This document shows positions 63,325 through 64,000 of a stretch of 64,000 bases of DNA, one piece after another. A program made the position numbers and the translations under genes. Position 1 is the stretch's first letter, and every line of letters starts with the position of its first letter. Under the pieces are notes generated by a model, which was not told the DNA's origin, searched no databases, and was given only the letters and a program-made list of their open reading frames with translations. The stretch is taken from positions 62,001 to 126,000 of the forward strand of contig NZ_FQWB01000008.1 of NCBI RefSeq assembly GCF_900129545.1, in the 5' to 3' direction. Source of the DNA: Flavobacterium fluvii. Lineage in GTDB: Bacteria > Bacteroidota > Bacteroidia > Flavobacteriales > Flavobacteriaceae.

Positions 63325-64000
63325 ATGAATGTATTACAACCCGCAGATTATATAGTTTTCATTATTTATTTCATACTGGTTACAACCTATGGGATGTATA
63401 TTTACCGAAGTAAGAAAAACACATCTTCCAGTTCTCAAGAATATTTTTTGGCAGAAGGGTCACTTACTTGGTGGGCTATTGGAGCATCATTGATTGCATC
63501 CAATATTTCGGCGGAACATTTTATAGGAATGAGCGGTTCCGGATTTGCACTTGGATTGGCCATTGCTTCCTACGAATGGATGGCAGCCGCCACATTAATT
63601 TTGGTGGCCATATTTATTTTACCGGTCTATCTTAAAAACAAGATATTCACGATGCCACAATTTTTGGCAAAAAGATATAACGGTACCGTGAGCACCATAA
63701 TGGCAATAATTTGGCTGTTGATTTATGTGTTCGTAAATCTTACTTCAATTATCTATTTAGGCGCTTTGGCCATTTCATCTATCGCACCCATTAGCTTCCA
63801 AGCTTGTGTTATAGGATTGAGTTTGTTCTCCATCATCGTTACTTTGGGAGGAATGAAAGTAATAGGATATACCGATATTTTTCAAGTTGTTGTGTTGATT
63901 CTTGGTGGTTTGGTTACCACTTATTTGTCGCTAACCCTGCTGTCTGAAAAGTTCGGATTTGGAAAAGACATTCTTAAAGGGCTTTCTGTTTTGAAAGACA
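63325..64000 (+). CDS. Sodium/sugar symporter of the SSS family, cut by window end
   Basis: The first 225 codons are visible from the ATG at 63325; the gene runs past the window. Features: DYIVFIIYFILVTTYGMYIYRSKK (first span), EYFLAEGSLTWWAIGASLIASNISAEHFIGMSGSGFALGLAIASYEW, the hallmark of SGLT-like solute:sodium symporters, then MPQFLAKRYN and GGMKVIGYTDIFQVVVLI. It imports a monosaccharide or inositol across the inner membrane. SGLT relatives for galactose, glucose and myo-inositol share these motifs, so the substrate cannot be fixed, but inositol is attractive given the oxygenase gene nearby. Confidence 0.92.
   Translation, partial: MNVLQPADYIVFIIYFILVTTYGMYIYRSKKNTSSSSQEYFLAEGSLTWWAIGASLIASNISAEHFIGMSGSGFALGLAIASYEWMAAATLILVAIFILPVYLKNKIFTMPQFLAKRYNGTVSTIMAIIWLLIYVFVNLTSIIYLGALAISSIAPISFQACVIGLSLFSIIVTLGGMKVIGYTDIFQVVVLILGGLVTTYLSLTLLSEKFGFGKDILKGLSVLKD

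Overview
The window comes from a low-GC member of the Bacteroidota, most probably a Flavobacterium or close relative. The signs are two SusC/SusD pairs, an ECF-sigma/FecR module, a hybrid two-component regulator, a NagB–PIG-L fusion, PUR-alpha-like DUF3276, -7 boxes of the flavobacterial TAnnTTTG type and AT-rich spacers. No rRNA, tRNA, CRISPR array, transposase or integrase was seen.

Layout. (1) 0–2.2 kb: housekeeping genes (CsaA-like, Rnk/GreA-like, sulfurtransferase). (2) 2.2–9.7 kb: a SusC/SusD nutrient-uptake locus controlled by a divergently encoded ECF sigma factor and FecR anti-sigma factor. It has no enzymes and ends in a decayed SusD tail. Near-identical 48-bp direct repeats lie at both edges. 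(3) 9.7–14.5 kb: DUF3276, an ABC exporter, NusB, YajC and an ABC ATPase. (4) 14.6–21.3 kb: small, mostly unknown genes, all on the minus strand and separated by large imperfect inverted repeats. The repeats have the architecture of integron attC sites, and in several units the first bases are complementary to the unit's own last bases. I read this as an integrase-less gene-cassette array (CALIN-like); it is the most unusual part of the window. (5) 21.5–31.9 kb: a mixed block with a membrane protein, a GH2 enzyme, three little-known genes, a hypoxanthine-DNA glycosylase, MTA/SAH nucleosidase, pterin dehydratase, a lone MreB, a cupin, a frameshifted AraC regulator and several gene remnants. (6) 32.0 kb to the end: a large plus-strand glycan-utilisation locus (PUL).

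The large PUL encodes GH89 alpha-N-acetylglucosaminidase, NagB–PIG-L, SusC, SusD, two GH92 alpha-mannosidases, two proteins of unknown function, a DUF4861 protein, GH29 alpha-fucosidase, a lipoprotein phosphoesterase, an HTCS regulator, myo-inositol oxygenase, GH2 beta-galactosidase, a NagX/DUF5009 membrane protein and a sodium/sugar symporter cut by the window edge. SusCD would import oligosaccharides. The exo-enzymes would release GlcNAc, mannose, fucose and galactose. NagB–PIG-L would send amino sugar into glycolysis, and the HTCS would sense a breakdown product.

The phosphoesterase, the inositol oxygenase and a remnant resembling the end of a PI-PLC-like gene suggest that the substrate may be an inositol-containing phosphoglycan (GPI-type or similar). 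An N-glycan is the more conventional alternative. This is inference from gene content only.
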